DNA of 64,000 nt from Bradyrhizobium iriomotense (GCF_030160715.1 NZ_BSOW01000035.1:1-64000), one strand, 5' to 3'; shown: positions 44,430-53,826, counted from the first letter of the stretch. Translations and numbers: made by a program. The notes: generated by a model from the sequence alone, not told the origin.

Positions 44430-44882
44430 ACGCCGTCGCACTTCAGCCGATGCACGCGATCGTCGCCGCCTGCGCCGGCATGGCCCCTCCCGATGATTAG
44501 CGGCTAGCGCTGAAGTTGCTGCCTCTGCCTTCGGACTTCGGGCGGGGTTGCATCCGGGCGATACCGTAGGGCAAAAATCGGCGCGGTCGGCCCTCTGAAG
44601 CTTTTTTGGCGAAGCGATGGGCCATGTGTGGACGGCTCCGGGTTAGCAAGAAGAATCTTCACTTACAGCATTGGTCGGAGCAGCCATGTGTTCGGCCTGT
44701 TAGCGCGGTACCCATGACCGCTGGCCATAATGCCCTCCGCGGATCAGGTCCCGGTCAAAAACACGCACTCGATGGTGCCATGGCCCAAGTGGGTTGTCCT
44801 GATCGCCAGATCGACCGGCGCTGCATTAAGTGCTGTTCGTCCTCCCAACCGTTACGTCACACCAGATGTCCGGCGCGATAGG
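44430..44882. other. Gap next to the IS110 remnant
   Basis: No gene is recognised. One end of the IS110-type element should lie close to 44880, but I cannot define it because this family lacks clear inverted repeats. Confidence 0.35.
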
Positions 44883-45663
44883 TTACGCCGCGAGCGCGAC
44901 GGGCTCCCTGTAGCGCTCACCCCTGGCCATCATGGCCCATGCCATCCGAGCAATCTTGTTGGCGAGCGCGATCGCAGCAACCTTGGTGGGTCGGCGCGTC
45001 AGCAGTCCCGTGAGCCAAGGCCGATGCCCCGTGCCATGGATCTTGGCATAGCGGATCACGGCGAGTGCGCGTGCCGTGAACAGGCTGCGCAAATAGAGAT
45101 CGCCTTGCTTGCTGATACTGCCAAGCTTGTCCTTGCCCCCGCTCGAGTTCTGCTTCGGCACGAGCCCCACCCAGGCCGAGAAATCCCGTCCCGATCGGAA
45201 AGCCTTGGGATCCGCAATGCTGGCGACCAAAGCTGTTGCCAACGCCGGCCCGACGCCGGGGATCGCGTCCAGCCGTTTGCTCGTCGCATTTGATCGATGC
45301 CAGGCGATGATGCGTCGGTCGAACCCCAGGATTTGGGCTTTCAGTGCGCGCAATTGACTGCCGAGAGCAGCAAGACACGCACGGGCCACCTCCGGGAGCC
45401 GGCCGTCGGCTGTATCGGCGACGACTTCCAGCAGTTGCTCGACAACCCCTGCGCCCGACAGGGGCGACAATCCCGAACTCGGCGAGATAGGCGCGGATTT
45501 AGTTGATCACGGCAGTCTGCTGGCGGATGAACAGATGGCGCGCCCGGTGAAGCATCAGACAGCTCTGTTGCTCGACCGTCTTGGTCGGCACGAACTGCAT
45601 GCTGGGTCTCGTGACCGCCTCGCAAATTGCCTCCGCGTCCGTGGTGTCGTTCTTCTGTCGCAG
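44883..45663 (-). pseudogene. IS110-family transposase, truncated and with stop and frameshift
   Basis: The C-terminal 190 residues are open: RLDAIPGVGPALATALVASI, GRDFSAWVGLVPKQNSSGGK, ISKQGDLYLRSLFTARALAV and ALANKIARMAWAM, the Transposase_20 domain with its Ser region. Upstream another frame gives QKNDTTDAEAICEAVTRPSM and LMLHRARHLFIRQQTAVIN, then a TAA, then IRAYLAEFGIVAPVGR before shifting. The N-terminal DEDD portion, about 80-100 residues, is missing, and the sequence passes at about 45663 directly into a GNAT gene. It is a dead element. Confidence 0.85.
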
Positions 45664-46250
45664 CGGCGCGCAAGGCTGGAGGATACCGACCGACTCGCGC
45701 GGCTGTTGACGAAGGCATTTCTCAACGACCCCGTTATGGATTGGTTGGCTCGATCAGGCCCAGAACGCCCCCGGGACTGGAGGCATTCTTCTTTTGGCTC
45801 TTGTATGAGCGCGCGATACCCGCCGGCGAAGTATGGATGAGCGATGACGGCGCGGCATGTGCAATATGGCTGCCGCCTGGGATACCGGCATGGCCTCCTG
45901 GAATCTTCGAGCAGTTGAAGCTGTTGCCTCTATTCCTGCAGATGTGTGGATTTGGGCGGATAGTGCGCGGGGCTGCGATATCCGGCGAATTGGAAAGGGC
46001 TCATCCGCGCGAAATGCATTTCTATTTGAATTTTATGGCTGTAGATCCCCCTTTTCAGGGGATGGGGCTGGGAGCGGCGATTCTTGGCGCGACGCTCAGG
46101 CGTATCGACGAGGTTGGCATGCCCGCCTATCTCGAGAACTCGAATCCGAGAAATACGCCGCTGTATGAGCGCGGCGGCTTTGTGGCTCAGAAAAACATTT
46201 TACCCGAAGATGCACCGCCTCTGATTTCAATGTTGAGAAAGGCGAGGTAG
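45664..46250 (+). pseudogene. GNAT acetyltransferase, 5'-truncated and frameshifted
   Basis: From 45664 one frame reads ARLEDTDRLARLLTKAFLND then PVMDWLARSGPERP. At about 45771 it shifts, and the frame ending at 46250 continues LEAFFFWLLYERAIPAGEVW, then REMHFYLNFMAVDPPFQGMG with LGAAILG, the acetyl-CoA pyrophosphate loop. YLENSNPRNTPLYERGGFV closes the domain. The start codon region is lost at the IS110 junction. The C-terminal domain alone is complete. Confidence 0.75.
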
Positions 46251-46421
46251 CAAGGGGTGGGAACGCAAACTTGACAGTAGAAAAATTTGTCGCGTTAACG
46301 GCCGGGCGGAAGCTCACGGTTGACGTCCTCGAAGGGTAGTACTTCAAGCGCATCGATAGTCGCGGGAATTTGAATAGGACGGTACCGTCACCATAGTGTC
46401 ACAAACGCTACATTGATCCGG

Positions 46422-46546
46422 AGTAGTAGCCGAGCTAAGATACTACTGCTATCTCATGTTAAGAAGCGGCGTCAGCTAGGTGTAGGCGCCGTTCTCTGAG
46501 AAGCTGGCGAATTCGTTCTGACGAACTGATTGTGTGTAACCGTTAC
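46422..46546. promoter_or_regulatory. Inverted repeats upstream of the first AraC gene
   Basis: AGTAGTA with TACTACT (46422-46428 and 46441-46447) and the palindrome GTAACCGTTAC (46536-46546) lie within 165 bases of the AraC start. The second is followed by another GTAAC. Either could be an operator. The 19-bp motif of the downstream cluster is not present here. Confidence 0.4.
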
Positions 46547-46584
46547 GTGTAACAGCGCACTTTTGTGCCTCGAAGGAGGCCTAA

Positions 46585-47592
46585 ATGCCCTGGAGTAGAG
46601 TTCTTACATTTACAGATCCGTTGCTATGCCAGGCGGCGATCCTATCTGCCGACGTCGAGATACTCCCAACGACGAAGGAAGATTTTGAGGTCGAGATCAC
46701 GCAGGTCGGCGCCGACCGAGTCTGGCTGCAAGGTCTCCATGCATCCGCGCCGACAGTCTGCACCGTCGCCTGCAAACCCGAGCGGCAGTCGATCGGCTTT
46801 CTGACCGAATCCAATTCGTCACCCCTCCAGCACTGTGGCCTCGAGGTCTTGCCCGGCGACATCATCGTCAACAGGTCTGACGTCATCCATCGCCGATCAG
46901 GCCATGATCTCGACTACGGCTCGATCTCTCTCCCAACCGACGAGCTGGATAACGCAGTCGAAGCGATCATCGGCTGCGAGTTCGTGGAAAAATCAGATCG
47001 GCGCATTGTTCATCCACATCCTCAGTTGATGGCGCGGCTGTTGAAGCTGCACAGAGCGATCGGACAGCTCGCCCACGACACTCCCGATATACTGCAAATG
47101 CCGGAGGTGCTTCGCGCACTGGAGAATGAGCTCATCCACGTCATGGTCCGATGTCTCGCCGACGGCGTCGGCGTAGAACCCACAACGGGTGACTGCCGCC
47201 ACGATGCGATCCTCGCGCAGTTCGAGGAGTTTTTGGAGGCAAATCCCGACCGGCCGCTTTATCTCACCGAAATCTGCGCCGCCATCGGCGTCGCGGAGCG
47301 AACGCTTCGCGCCTCCTGCGAAGAGCATCTAGGCATGGGGCCGATCCGTTTTCTCACTCTGCGCCGCATGCACCTCGCGCATGGCTCGTTGCTGCGGGCG
47401 GATCCGTTGAAGTCAACCGTCACCCGCATTGTCACCGATCATGGTTTTTGGGAGCTTGGCCGTTTTTCGGTCGCCTATCGGGCGCTGTTCGGGGAATCGC
47501 CATCGGAGACATTGCGGCGCCCCGCGGATCGGATTGCAATTCACCTCAATCGGCCATCATCCCTTGTAGTCACCGAACCTGGATACGCGTGA
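46585..47592 (+). CDS. AraC-family transcriptional regulator (1 of 2 paralogues)
   Basis: A 335-residue protein. The N-terminal 210 residues are a sensor domain beginning VLTFTDPLLCQAAILSADVE. The C-terminal double helix-turn-helix covers about 230-325: LTEICAAIGVAERTLRASCE, MGPIRFLTLRRMHLA and VTRIVTDHGFWELGRFSVAY, ending FGESPSETLRR. It is paralogous to the protein at 48915 and to the dead copy at 61759, which share the FxDPxxxQAAI / ADVE opening. GGAGG precedes the ATG. It probably controls genes of the adjacent cluster; its effector is unknown. Confidence 0.92.
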   Translation: MPWSRVLTFTDPLLCQAAILSADVEILPTTKEDFEVEITQVGADRVWLQGLHASAPTVCTVACKPERQSIGFLTESNSSPLQHCGLEVLPGDIIVNRSDVIHRRSGHDLDYGSISLPTDELDNAVEAIIGCEFVEKSDRRIVHPHPQLMARLLKLHRAIGQLAHDTPDILQMPEVLRALENELIHVMVRCLADGVGVEPTTGDCRHDAILAQFEEFLEANPDRPLYLTEICAAIGVAERTLRASCEEHLGMGPIRFLTLRRMHLAHGSLLRADPLKSTVTRIVTDHGFWELGRFSVAYRALFGESPSETLRRPADRIAIHLNRPSSLVVTEPGYA

Positions 47593-47636
47593 ACACCCGA
47601 TTAGACAATCATCCGCACGTACACCGAAAGTTCCGG

Positions 47637-47655
47637 TGGCTGAAACTGCATGGCG
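47637..47655 (+). promoter_or_regulatory. Degenerate copy of the 19-bp cluster motif
   Basis: TGGCTGAAACTGCATGGCG matches the motif core at all but three positions and ends 133 bases before the trypsin-like gene. By itself it would not be convincing; the spacing is what supports it. Confidence 0.35.
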
Positions 47656-47788
47656 CTGACTGTGACAAAAGCGCGACGCCGAGCGCGAAAATTTGCGCGC
47701 TCCGGAAAAACCTCCGGATAAGTCGCCCAGTTCTGTTGTCATGGGCCCAATTTGGTTCTCCCCTGCGACCGAGGCAGGGGGCTCAGCA

Positions 47789-48532
47789 ATGCATCGGCGC
47801 ATTGGTCGTTGGCTGTTTATTCTTGTCGTTCTGCTTGCAGACACACAAGTTATCGAAGCAGCGTGCGTCGATCCCACCCAGCTCGCGCACCTGACCGTCA
47901 GCATCACGCGGTATTTCGATGACGCGGAGCGCGATGCGCATCGCGGCCTCATCGGTGTGCGGGGAACCGGTTGGTTCCTCTCGCCAACAATGATCGTCAC
48001 GGCCGAGCACGTCACTGCGGGTATGATGCTTTCGGCCCGGGACTGGAAGCCGCTCGAGATTGTTGACGGAGATAGCAGCCAGCTCATCGCCGCGCGAATC
48101 CAGCGCCTGGCCGGAACCCAGGCGGAAAAGCTGGCCGTCATCGAACTCCAGCGCGCCGTTTCCGCCGCGCGAAGCGTTACGATCCGGAGGGAGCCGCTTG
48201 CGCCGGAAGAGCAGGTCATGGCGCTCGCCTATCCGGCTGGCCGCCCCCAGCTCGTGAGCGGACGGTTTGTTCGGTTCGGAGATGACGGAAAGCTCGCCGG
48301 CATGGCGCTTCTGGAGCTGTACGAAGGCGATAACCGCCTTGTCATCGATCACGGCGCCTCGGGAGCACCCGTGGTCGATTGCAACGGCCGGGTCGCCGCG
48401 GTCGTCAGCAACGTATTCACCCAGAGCATCCACTGGGCACAGCGCGAGATACGGATCTCGACCGCATGGGGGACGCCCAACGTCGTGTCGGTCCCCGTCC
48501 AGGCGCTGGATGAGTTTTCCCAAGCCGACTGA
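47789..48532 (+). CDS. Secreted trypsin-like serine protease homologue, catalytic Asp doubtful
   Basis: A 247-residue exported protein with signal peptide RWLFILVVLLADTQVIEAA. Trypsin-like landmarks are GTGWFLSPTMIVTAEHVTAG (the histidine) and DHGASGAPVVDCNGRVAAVV (Ser in GASGAP instead of GDSGGP). Where the catalytic Asp should precede LAVI, the sequence reads AEKLAVIEL, so the Asp appears replaced by Lys. It may be inactive or use another residue. ATG 47789 is the signal start; the frame is open to 47693. The gene lies between the two AraC paralogues. Confidence 0.75.
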   Translation: MHRRIGRWLFILVVLLADTQVIEAACVDPTQLAHLTVSITRYFDDAERDAHRGLIGVRGTGWFLSPTMIVTAEHVTAGMMLSARDWKPLEIVDGDSSQLIAARIQRLAGTQAEKLAVIELQRAVSAARSVTIRREPLAPEEQVMALAYPAGRPQLVSGRFVRFGDDGKLAGMALLELYEGDNRLVIDHGASGAPVVDCNGRVAAVVSNVFTQSIHWAQREIRISTAWGTPNVVSVPVQALDEFSQAD

Positions 48533-48646
48533 GGCCCGAGGCTTTGCAGCAGACACTTCTGGTCCTTTGGCATCACCGACTTCGTAATTGCCCGGTTGAG
48601 ATGGTTGCCCGATTGTCGACCGTTCGGTCCAGCGATCTCGTGATCC

Positions 48647-48665
48647 TTGCCGAAAAGGCATAGCG
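48647..48665 (+). promoter_or_regulatory. 19-bp cluster motif, site a
   Basis: TTGCCGAAAAGGCATAGCG. It is the first of three copies upstream of the second AraC gene, ending 249 bases before its start. Confidence 0.6.
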
Positions 48666-48754
48666 GACTCTGTCCTGTCGATCGCTGTCAGCTTCGCTAC
48701 CGGCACAACGAGGGCGATCTTTCAATTGATCGCTCCTGATCGAAATCGTCCCTC

Positions 48755-48773
48755 CTGCCGGAATCGCATAGTC
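48755..48773 (+). promoter_or_regulatory. 19-bp cluster motif, site b
   Basis: CTGCCGGAATCGCATAGTC. It ends 141 bases before the second AraC gene. Confidence 0.65.
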
Positions 48774-48799
48774 GCCGGACCTCGCAATTCACCTTCGAA

Positions 48800-48818
48800 G
48801 TTCCGAAACCGCATAGCC
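48800..48818 (+). promoter_or_regulatory. 19-bp cluster motif, site c
   Basis: GTTCCGAAACCGCATAGCC. It ends 96 bases before the second AraC gene and 45 bases after site b, roughly four helical turns. No gene lies in 48533-48914; this region appears to be purely regulatory. Confidence 0.65.
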
Positions 48819-48914
48819 GGAAGTGCCAAGTTATTTGATGCTGTCGAAACTCGGTGAGGCGTAGAACCTTCAACAGGTCGCGAGAACCGTCCGCCGATCC
48901 GACGGAACGGGCCA

Positions 48915-49862
48915 ATGGCAGAAGCCGGTACCCTCACATTTAGCGATCCTGATGCCTACGCCGCGGCATTCAGCGATGCGCGCGTCAAACTCACGATAAC
49001 GGGTGCCGGAGATTTCAAGGCTCGGCTGACACGGCTGAAATTGGAGCATCTGGAAATTCATCAGTATTGCGAAAGCCTTCCCCGCATTGCCTATATTTCG
49101 CTACTCCCCGAACGGATTTTCCTTTCCTTTCCAGCCGGCACTGCATCTCTTACATGCGGCGGATTTGCTTTGCGAAATCGCGACATGGTTTTTCACAGCC
49201 GCGGCGAGTGCATGCATCAACATTCCGAAGGTGAGTGTCAGTGGGGTTTGATATCGTTGGCGCCTGGACAACTCGGCTGCACCAGCAAGGCATTGACCGG
49301 GCAACCGATCGCGCCACCGCCGGCGAGCAGGATACTCCGTCCTTCGCGCACGGAAGCATCAAGATTCCAGGATCTGTTCAGACAAGCCTGCCATCTCGCG
49401 GAAGCCCGGAAGAAATTGATCGAGAGCCCCGAGGTCGCAAGAGCGCTGGAGCAGGAAATGCTCTACGCCATCATCCATTGCCTAACCGCCAAGGAGGCTG
49501 ACGACCATCCCAGGGCGAGGCACCATCACGCCGCCATCATGGCTCGCTTCGAAGAGACGTTGAGCAAGCGCATTGATCAGAAACTCAACATGCCCAAGCT
49601 TTGTGCGGAGGTGGGCGTGGCAGAGCGAACGTTGCGAATGTGTTGCGCCAAGTTTCTTCGCGTGAGCCCCGCGCGATATCTCTTGTTGCAACGCTTGAAC
49701 AAGGCTCGCGCTGCGCTGCGGCGTGCCGATCCTGCAAAGGCGAGCGTCGCGGAGGTTGCTCGAAATCATCAGTTCCTAGAGCTTGGGCGGTTTGCAGTGA
49801 CGTATCGCACCACCTTCGGTGAATCCCCCTCCGTCACACTGCAACGTGCTCCGCACACATAA
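48915..49862 (+). CDS. AraC-family transcriptional regulator (2 of 2 paralogues)
   Basis: A 315-residue protein with an N-terminal sensor domain starting LTFSDPDAYAAAFSDARVKL and a C-terminal helix-turn-helix pair: MPKLCAEVGVAERTLRMCCA, SPARYLLLQRLNKARAALRR and VAEVARNHQFLELGRFAVTY, closing FGESPSVTLQRAP. It aligns end to end with the regulator at 46585. Three copies of the 19-bp motif lie in its upstream gap, as expected for autoregulation. The effector is unknown. Confidence 0.93.
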   Translation: MAEAGTLTFSDPDAYAAAFSDARVKLTITGAGDFKARLTRLKLEHLEIHQYCESLPRIAYISLLPERIFLSFPAGTASLTCGGFALRNRDMVFHSRGECMHQHSEGECQWGLISLAPGQLGCTSKALTGQPIAPPPASRILRPSRTEASRFQDLFRQACHLAEARKKLIESPEVARALEQEMLYAIIHCLTAKEADDHPRARHHHAAIMARFEETLSKRIDQKLNMPKLCAEVGVAERTLRMCCAKFLRVSPARYLLLQRLNKARAALRRADPAKASVAEVARNHQFLELGRFAVTYRTTFGESPSVTLQRAPHT

Positions 49863-49869
49863 ACGCGAC

Positions 49870-49888
49870 TTGCCGAAGCCGCATAGCG
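49870..49888 (+). promoter_or_regulatory. 19-bp cluster motif, site d
   Basis: TTGCCGAAGCCGCATAGCG. It lies just after the second AraC gene and 226 bases before the Gly/Tyr-rich gene at 50115. Confidence 0.65.
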
Positions 49889-50114
49889 CGAGAGGCCCTT
49901 TGCTGGTTGGACTCCGCACCAATCCGCACCCGGAAAACTCACAACGCGGTGTGGACTGATGCAGAGATTTGAAACGCCGTTCTTCTTATCGGCGTTGGTG
50001 TCAGAAGGTGGCGGAAGGTCGGAGTGATTGGCCAAGTTGCAACGGACGCCGAACACCTACTCCGATGCACAGGCCGGCTCCCATCATGCGACTGTCAGGA
50101 AAGGAGAATGTCCA

Positions 50115-50492
50115 ATGTTGTGTAAGACGCTGATTGGCTTTGCAGCCGCCGTCCTTGTGGGCGCAGCCTTTGTCCCTGACGACGTGCTCGCTCGCGGCTT
50201 CCGTGGTGGAGGGTTTCACGGCGGCGGGTTTCACGCTGCAGGTTTCCGAGGGCACGCTGTAGGCGTTGGAGGGCGCGGCGTGGCCTATCGTGGCGGGGCT
50301 TACCGTGGGGCGGCTTACCGTGGGGCCGCTTGGCGCGGAGGGTACTATCCCTATCGTGGAGCGGCGGTTGGCGCAGCAGCAGTTGGCGCAGCAGCGGCAG
50401 GTGCGGCGGCCGGTTACTACGGCGCCTACGGCTACAACAACGGCTGTTATCGTAACGCCTACGGCGCTTGGGTCTGCTCAAATCAGTATTGA
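50115..50492 (+). CDS. Secreted Gly/Ala/Tyr-rich protein
   Basis: 125 residues with signal peptide LIGFAAAVLVGAAFVPDDVLA. The mature part is low complexity: GFRGGGFHGGGFHAAGFRG repeats with His, then RGVAYRGGAYRGAAYRGAAW, an Ala-rich stretch (GAAAVGAAAAGAAAG) and an end with NGCYRNAYGAWVC. The His and Tyr repeats could bind metal or adhere to surfaces. Such proteins are common in Bradyrhizobium without known function. AAGGAG precedes the ATG at 50115; the open frame to 50028 is not needed. Confidence 0.75.
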   Translation: MLCKTLIGFAAAVLVGAAFVPDDVLARGFRGGGFHGGGFHAAGFRGHAVGVGGRGVAYRGGAYRGAAYRGAAWRGGYYPYRGAAVGAAAVGAAAAGAAAGYYGAYGYNNGCYRNAYGAWVCSNQY

Positions 50493-50658
50493 CTCGGTCA
50501 CGCAGCGCTTCGGACGGCGGCACGCCATCGCGATTTTACCGCCGCCCATTTCAATGCTCGGATTTGGACCTGGCAGGTGATTCAACCAAATCCCATTCGC
50601 GCTCTGGAAGGATTGTGCTTCCGCGATCCGCTCGCCACCTGCGCTGCCGACCCAACAA

Positions 50659-51045
50659 TCACCACTCCGGCGGCCGAACCGTCGGTCCAATATCTCCGGG
50701 CGAGGGAAGACCCGGAGCCGGCGGTTGCGGCCGGCCGGCCGACGGCAGCAACTCTCCCCAGTTGGTCCGCGCCCGCATTTGGTCGCGCGTCGCAGCGGTC
50801 ACGAAGTAACCGTCTTCGCGTATCTGTTGCTTTCGGCCTGAAACCGATTCTGCTCGGCAGTCAGCACGGTCGTGAAATCCGCAGCCCTTGCTCATATTGC
50901 TCCGTCCCAATTCTCAAGGCGCCGCGCGCAGCTTCGGCACTCCTGCGCAGGTATCCGACCTGGAGGCTCGACTGCTGGAAGGTGGAAATACCGTCGTCCA
51001 CCTGCTGCTGCGCGCGAGCGAAATCCACTCGCTTGGACATTCTTG
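50659..51045 (-). pseudogene. C-terminal remnant of an outer-membrane efflux protein (TolC/OprM-like)
   Basis: Reading leftward from about 51045, one frame gives ARAQQQVDDGISTFQQSSLQ and LRIGTEQYEQGL. A second frame gives DFTTVLTAEQNRFQAESNRY, and a third ends TAATRDQMRARTNWGELLPS then RPPEW and TGA at 50659. In intact RND outer-membrane channels these blocks follow one another, with an LxxxYRALGGGW block before the RTNWG tail that is missing here. Two frameshifts and a deletion make it a pseudogene. It sits between the Gly-rich gene and the sulfatase, in opposite orientation. Confidence 0.7.
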
Positions 51046-51330
51046 AAGGCTCGAAAGATATTCGTGGAAGGCTCCGTTCCTGATCACGTCCGGAGTTCGA
51101 GCTCTAAAACAGGACCGCGTCTTTGGCGCACCCTTGTCAATTCGGCGAGAACCTCGAATATTGATCGGTTGTGGCGAGCCTAGGCTTTGGAGCCATTGGT
51201 GATGCCGGCAATAAAGATATGAGAAGCGCTGGTCTTATCCGCGTCGGTCCCAGAAACGGCGGCGGGTCCCTTGCTTGATCCTGAGCCGTGCATTTCATCC
51301 CGCGGCGACGCTATCCGCAAATATTGCAAC

Positions 51331-51349
51331 GTGCCGAAATCGCATAGCC
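51331..51349 (+). promoter_or_regulatory. 19-bp cluster motif, site e
   Basis: GTGCCGAAATCGCATAGCC. It ends 160 bases before the sulfatase start. Nothing else is recognised in 51046-51509. Confidence 0.65.
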
Positions 51350-51509
51350 CATCCAGGGCGCCTCGACCAATCTCCTCGTCCGCGAGGCGTCCGACCGGTT
51401 GCCCGAAACGTGATCCTGCATGGGTCGGCAAGGGGAAAGACGGTCGGTGGGTGGAACTGGGCGAAGGCTGCGGCCCGGGTTTCGGCAGCCGACATCGAGG
51501 GAAACGACC

Positions 51510-53198
51510 ATGAGCTGGTTCAGAACGATCTGGGGCGCACTTGTCGTGCTATGTACCGCCACGACAATGACGAGCATTCCTGCCTCCGCCCAGCAGGGAC
51601 AGAAACCCAACATCCTTGTGATCATGGGTGACGACGTTGGCTGGTTCAACGTCGGCGCTTACCACCGCGGAATGATGTCCGGCAAGACGCCAAACCTCGA
51701 CAAGCTGGCGTCCGAAGGCATGATGTTCACCGACTATTACGCTGAAGCAAGCTGCACGGCGGGGCGCGCCAACTTCATCACCGGCGAGTTGCCGATCCGT
51801 ACCGGGTTGACAACTGTCGGTCAGGCTGGTGCCGATGTCGGCATACCCGACCAGGCCGTGACACTCGCCACTGTGCTCAAATCGCTCGGTTACGCAACGG
51901 GACAGTTCGGCAAGAACCACCTCGGCGATCTCAACAAATATCTGCCGACGGTGCACGGCTTCGACGAATTCTTCGGCTACTTATACCACCTGGACGCGAT
52001 GTCTGATCCGTACTGGTACTCGTTCCCGATCAACCAGGACTACTACAACAAGTACGGCCCGCGCAGCCTGGTCCACAGCTATGCGACAGACAAGGACGAC
52101 TCCACCGATATGCCGCGCTGGGGCAAGATTGGCAAGCAACGGATCGTCGACGAGGGCCCGTTGCCACCGTTTCCCGACATGCTGAATGTGCCAAACATGC
52201 ATGATCTGCCGTTCCTGAAGGCGAAATACGATATGACCACCTTCGATGAGGTCTTGGTCAAAGCGTCCAGCGACTTCATGGATAAGGCCAAGCGCGACGG
52301 AAAACCCTTCTTCGTCTGGCACAACACGACGCGCATGCACGTCTGGACGTTCCTGTCGAAGAAGTACAGCGGCATGCAAAACAACGAGACGAACTACGGT
52401 CTCGAGGAAGCCGGCATGGCGCAGCTGGACGACAGCGTCGGCGCCCTGCTCAAACATATCGACGACATGGGTGAAACCAACAACACGATTGTCATCTTCA
52501 CAACGGACAACGGCGCCGAGGTGTTCACTTGGCCGGATGGCGGCATGACTCCGTTCAAGGCCACCAAAGGGACCAGCTATGAAGGCGGGTTCCGCGTGCC
52601 TGCCATTATTCGCTGGCCTGGCCGCATCAAGCCGGGCTCCGTCGAGAACGGAATCTTTTCAGGGCTCGACTGGTTCCCCACACTGACCGCTGCTGCCGGA
52701 AACCCGAACATTACCGACCAGCTTCTCAAGGGCGTGTCGCTGGAAGGTCGTACGTACAAGAACCACCTCGACGGTTACAACCAGATGGATCTTCTGACCG
52801 GCAAGGGACCCTCAGCTCGCCATGAGATCTTCTATTTCGCCGGCCCGCATCTGGGTGCCCTTCGCCACGATGACTTCAAGTTCCAGTTCTTCCAGCAGCC
52901 CTACGGGTGGCCGGGCGAAAAGGACACGACCGATATGCCCACCATGGTCAACATCCGCCAGGACCCGTTTGAGCGGACACCGTCAATCCGCGGTCAGAGC
53001 CTCAACGATATGGGCGGAGGTTACATGAATGACTTCATGGCCCGCGAATTCTGGCGGTTCGTGCTTACTCAGCAGGACGTCGCCGCATTGGCGCAAACGG
53101 CCGTCGAGTTTCCGCCAATGCAAGCGCCGGCGAGCTTCAACCTTGAAGCCGTAAAAAGGGAAATTGAGCAAGCCATCAGGGCACATCACGGACAGTAG
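51510..53198 (+). CDS. Periplasmic arylsulfatase (type I, formylglycine-dependent)
   Basis: A 562-residue sulfatase with signal peptide LVVLCTATTMTSIPASAQQ. PNILVIMGDDVGWFNVGAYH supplies the calcium-binding Asp pair. SCTAGRANFITG is the C-x-A-x-R motif in which Cys82 would be converted to formylglycine. TGQFGKNHLGDLNKYLPTVH and VIFTTDNGAEVFTWPDGGMT give the Lys/His and the second Asp-Asn metal site. It should hydrolyse sulfate esters in the periplasm. ATG 51510 has GAGGGA upstream and starts the signal peptide. No sulfatase-maturating enzyme is in the window. The choice of ester is unknown. Confidence 0.95.
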   Translation: MSWFRTIWGALVVLCTATTMTSIPASAQQGQKPNILVIMGDDVGWFNVGAYHRGMMSGKTPNLDKLASEGMMFTDYYAEASCTAGRANFITGELPIRTGLTTVGQAGADVGIPDQAVTLATVLKSLGYATGQFGKNHLGDLNKYLPTVHGFDEFFGYLYHLDAMSDPYWYSFPINQDYYNKYGPRSLVHSYATDKDDSTDMPRWGKIGKQRIVDEGPLPPFPDMLNVPNMHDLPFLKAKYDMTTFDEVLVKASSDFMDKAKRDGKPFFVWHNTTRMHVWTFLSKKYSGMQNNETNYGLEEAGMAQLDDSVGALLKHIDDMGETNNTIVIFTTDNGAEVFTWPDGGMTPFKATKGTSYEGGFRVPAIIRWPGRIKPGSVENGIFSGLDWFPTLTAAAGNPNITDQLLKGVSLEGRTYKNHLDGYNQMDLLTGKGPSARHEIFYFAGPHLGALRHDDFKFQFFQQPYGWPGEKDTTDMPTMVNIRQDPFERTPSIRGQSLNDMGGGYMNDFMAREFWRFVLTQQDVAALAQTAVEFPPMQAPASFNLEAVKREIEQAIRAHHGQ

Positions 53199-53276
53199 TC
53201 GGCCCTCTTTCAACAAGCGGGCGTTCTCCAGAGAGCGCCCGCAACTCACGGGACGCTTTCCGGCTCAGACTCGGAA

Positions 53277-53295
53277 ATTCCAATTCTGCATAGTC
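53277..53295 (+). promoter_or_regulatory. 19-bp cluster motif, site f (weaker)
   Basis: ATTCCAATTCTGCATAGTC. The 5' half is imperfect and the GCATAG half exact. It ends 153 bases before the gene at 53449, the same distance range as sites b and e. Confidence 0.5.
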
Positions 53296-53448
53296 GACCC
53301 TGGGAACAGGACCTAGCATGGCTCGATCCGTCGAGAGGCCAGGCAGTCCGACGAGGAGTATCGCCAACCAGAGAACTGGCCGGAGTTGCGAGCGAGCTCG
53401 CGCTGGAAGCTTCCGGTCCGTGATTCAGTGTAGCTGGAAGGAGTCCCC

Positions 53449-53826
53449 ATGAACGTCGCGCTTTTATCAATCGCACTTGCCAGTCAACTTGGAAATCCAT
53501 TGGTGATACCCGTCGGAGATGTGGTACCTGTTATCAACATAGAAAAGACCTGCAAAGAAACGGCGGCCACGGACAAGGCCGTGAACCTCGCTCTTCCTCA
53601 ATCGGTCGAGAATTGCATGCGCGACGAGAATGCCGCGCAACAGCAGCTTGCCGCTATCTGGTCAAATTATGCCGCGTCTATTCGTGACCGCTGCGCGGCC
53701 GAAGCGACGATTGCCGGAATGGGCAGCTATGTTGATCTGTTGACCTGCATGCAGATGACAGATCCGGCGACGTTGTCACCAGCGCCGGCCTTGAGGGGCG
53801 CGAGCAGGAATCGAAACAAGAACTAA
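53449..53826 (+). CDS. Small hypothetical secreted protein with four cysteines
   Basis: 125 residues. A short hydrophobic N terminus (NVALLSIALASQLGNPLVIP) is a weak signal peptide. The rest has cysteines at KTCKET, ENCMRDE, DRCAAEA and LTCMQMT, a spacing that suggests two disulfides in a helical domain (DENAAQQQLAAIWSNYAASI). AAGGAG lies seven bases before the ATG. It follows the sulfatase after 250 bases that include motif site f. The function is unknown. Confidence 0.6.
   Translation: MNVALLSIALASQLGNPLVIPVGDVVPVINIEKTCKETAATDKAVNLALPQSVENCMRDENAAQQQLAAIWSNYAASIRDRCAAEATIAGMGSYVDLLTCMQMTDPATLSPAPALRGASRNRNKN

Noticed and set aside
47783..48706. A 307-codon minus-strand open frame
   Set aside because: It lies over the trypsin-like gene and the motif-rich promoter, with no recognisable domain.
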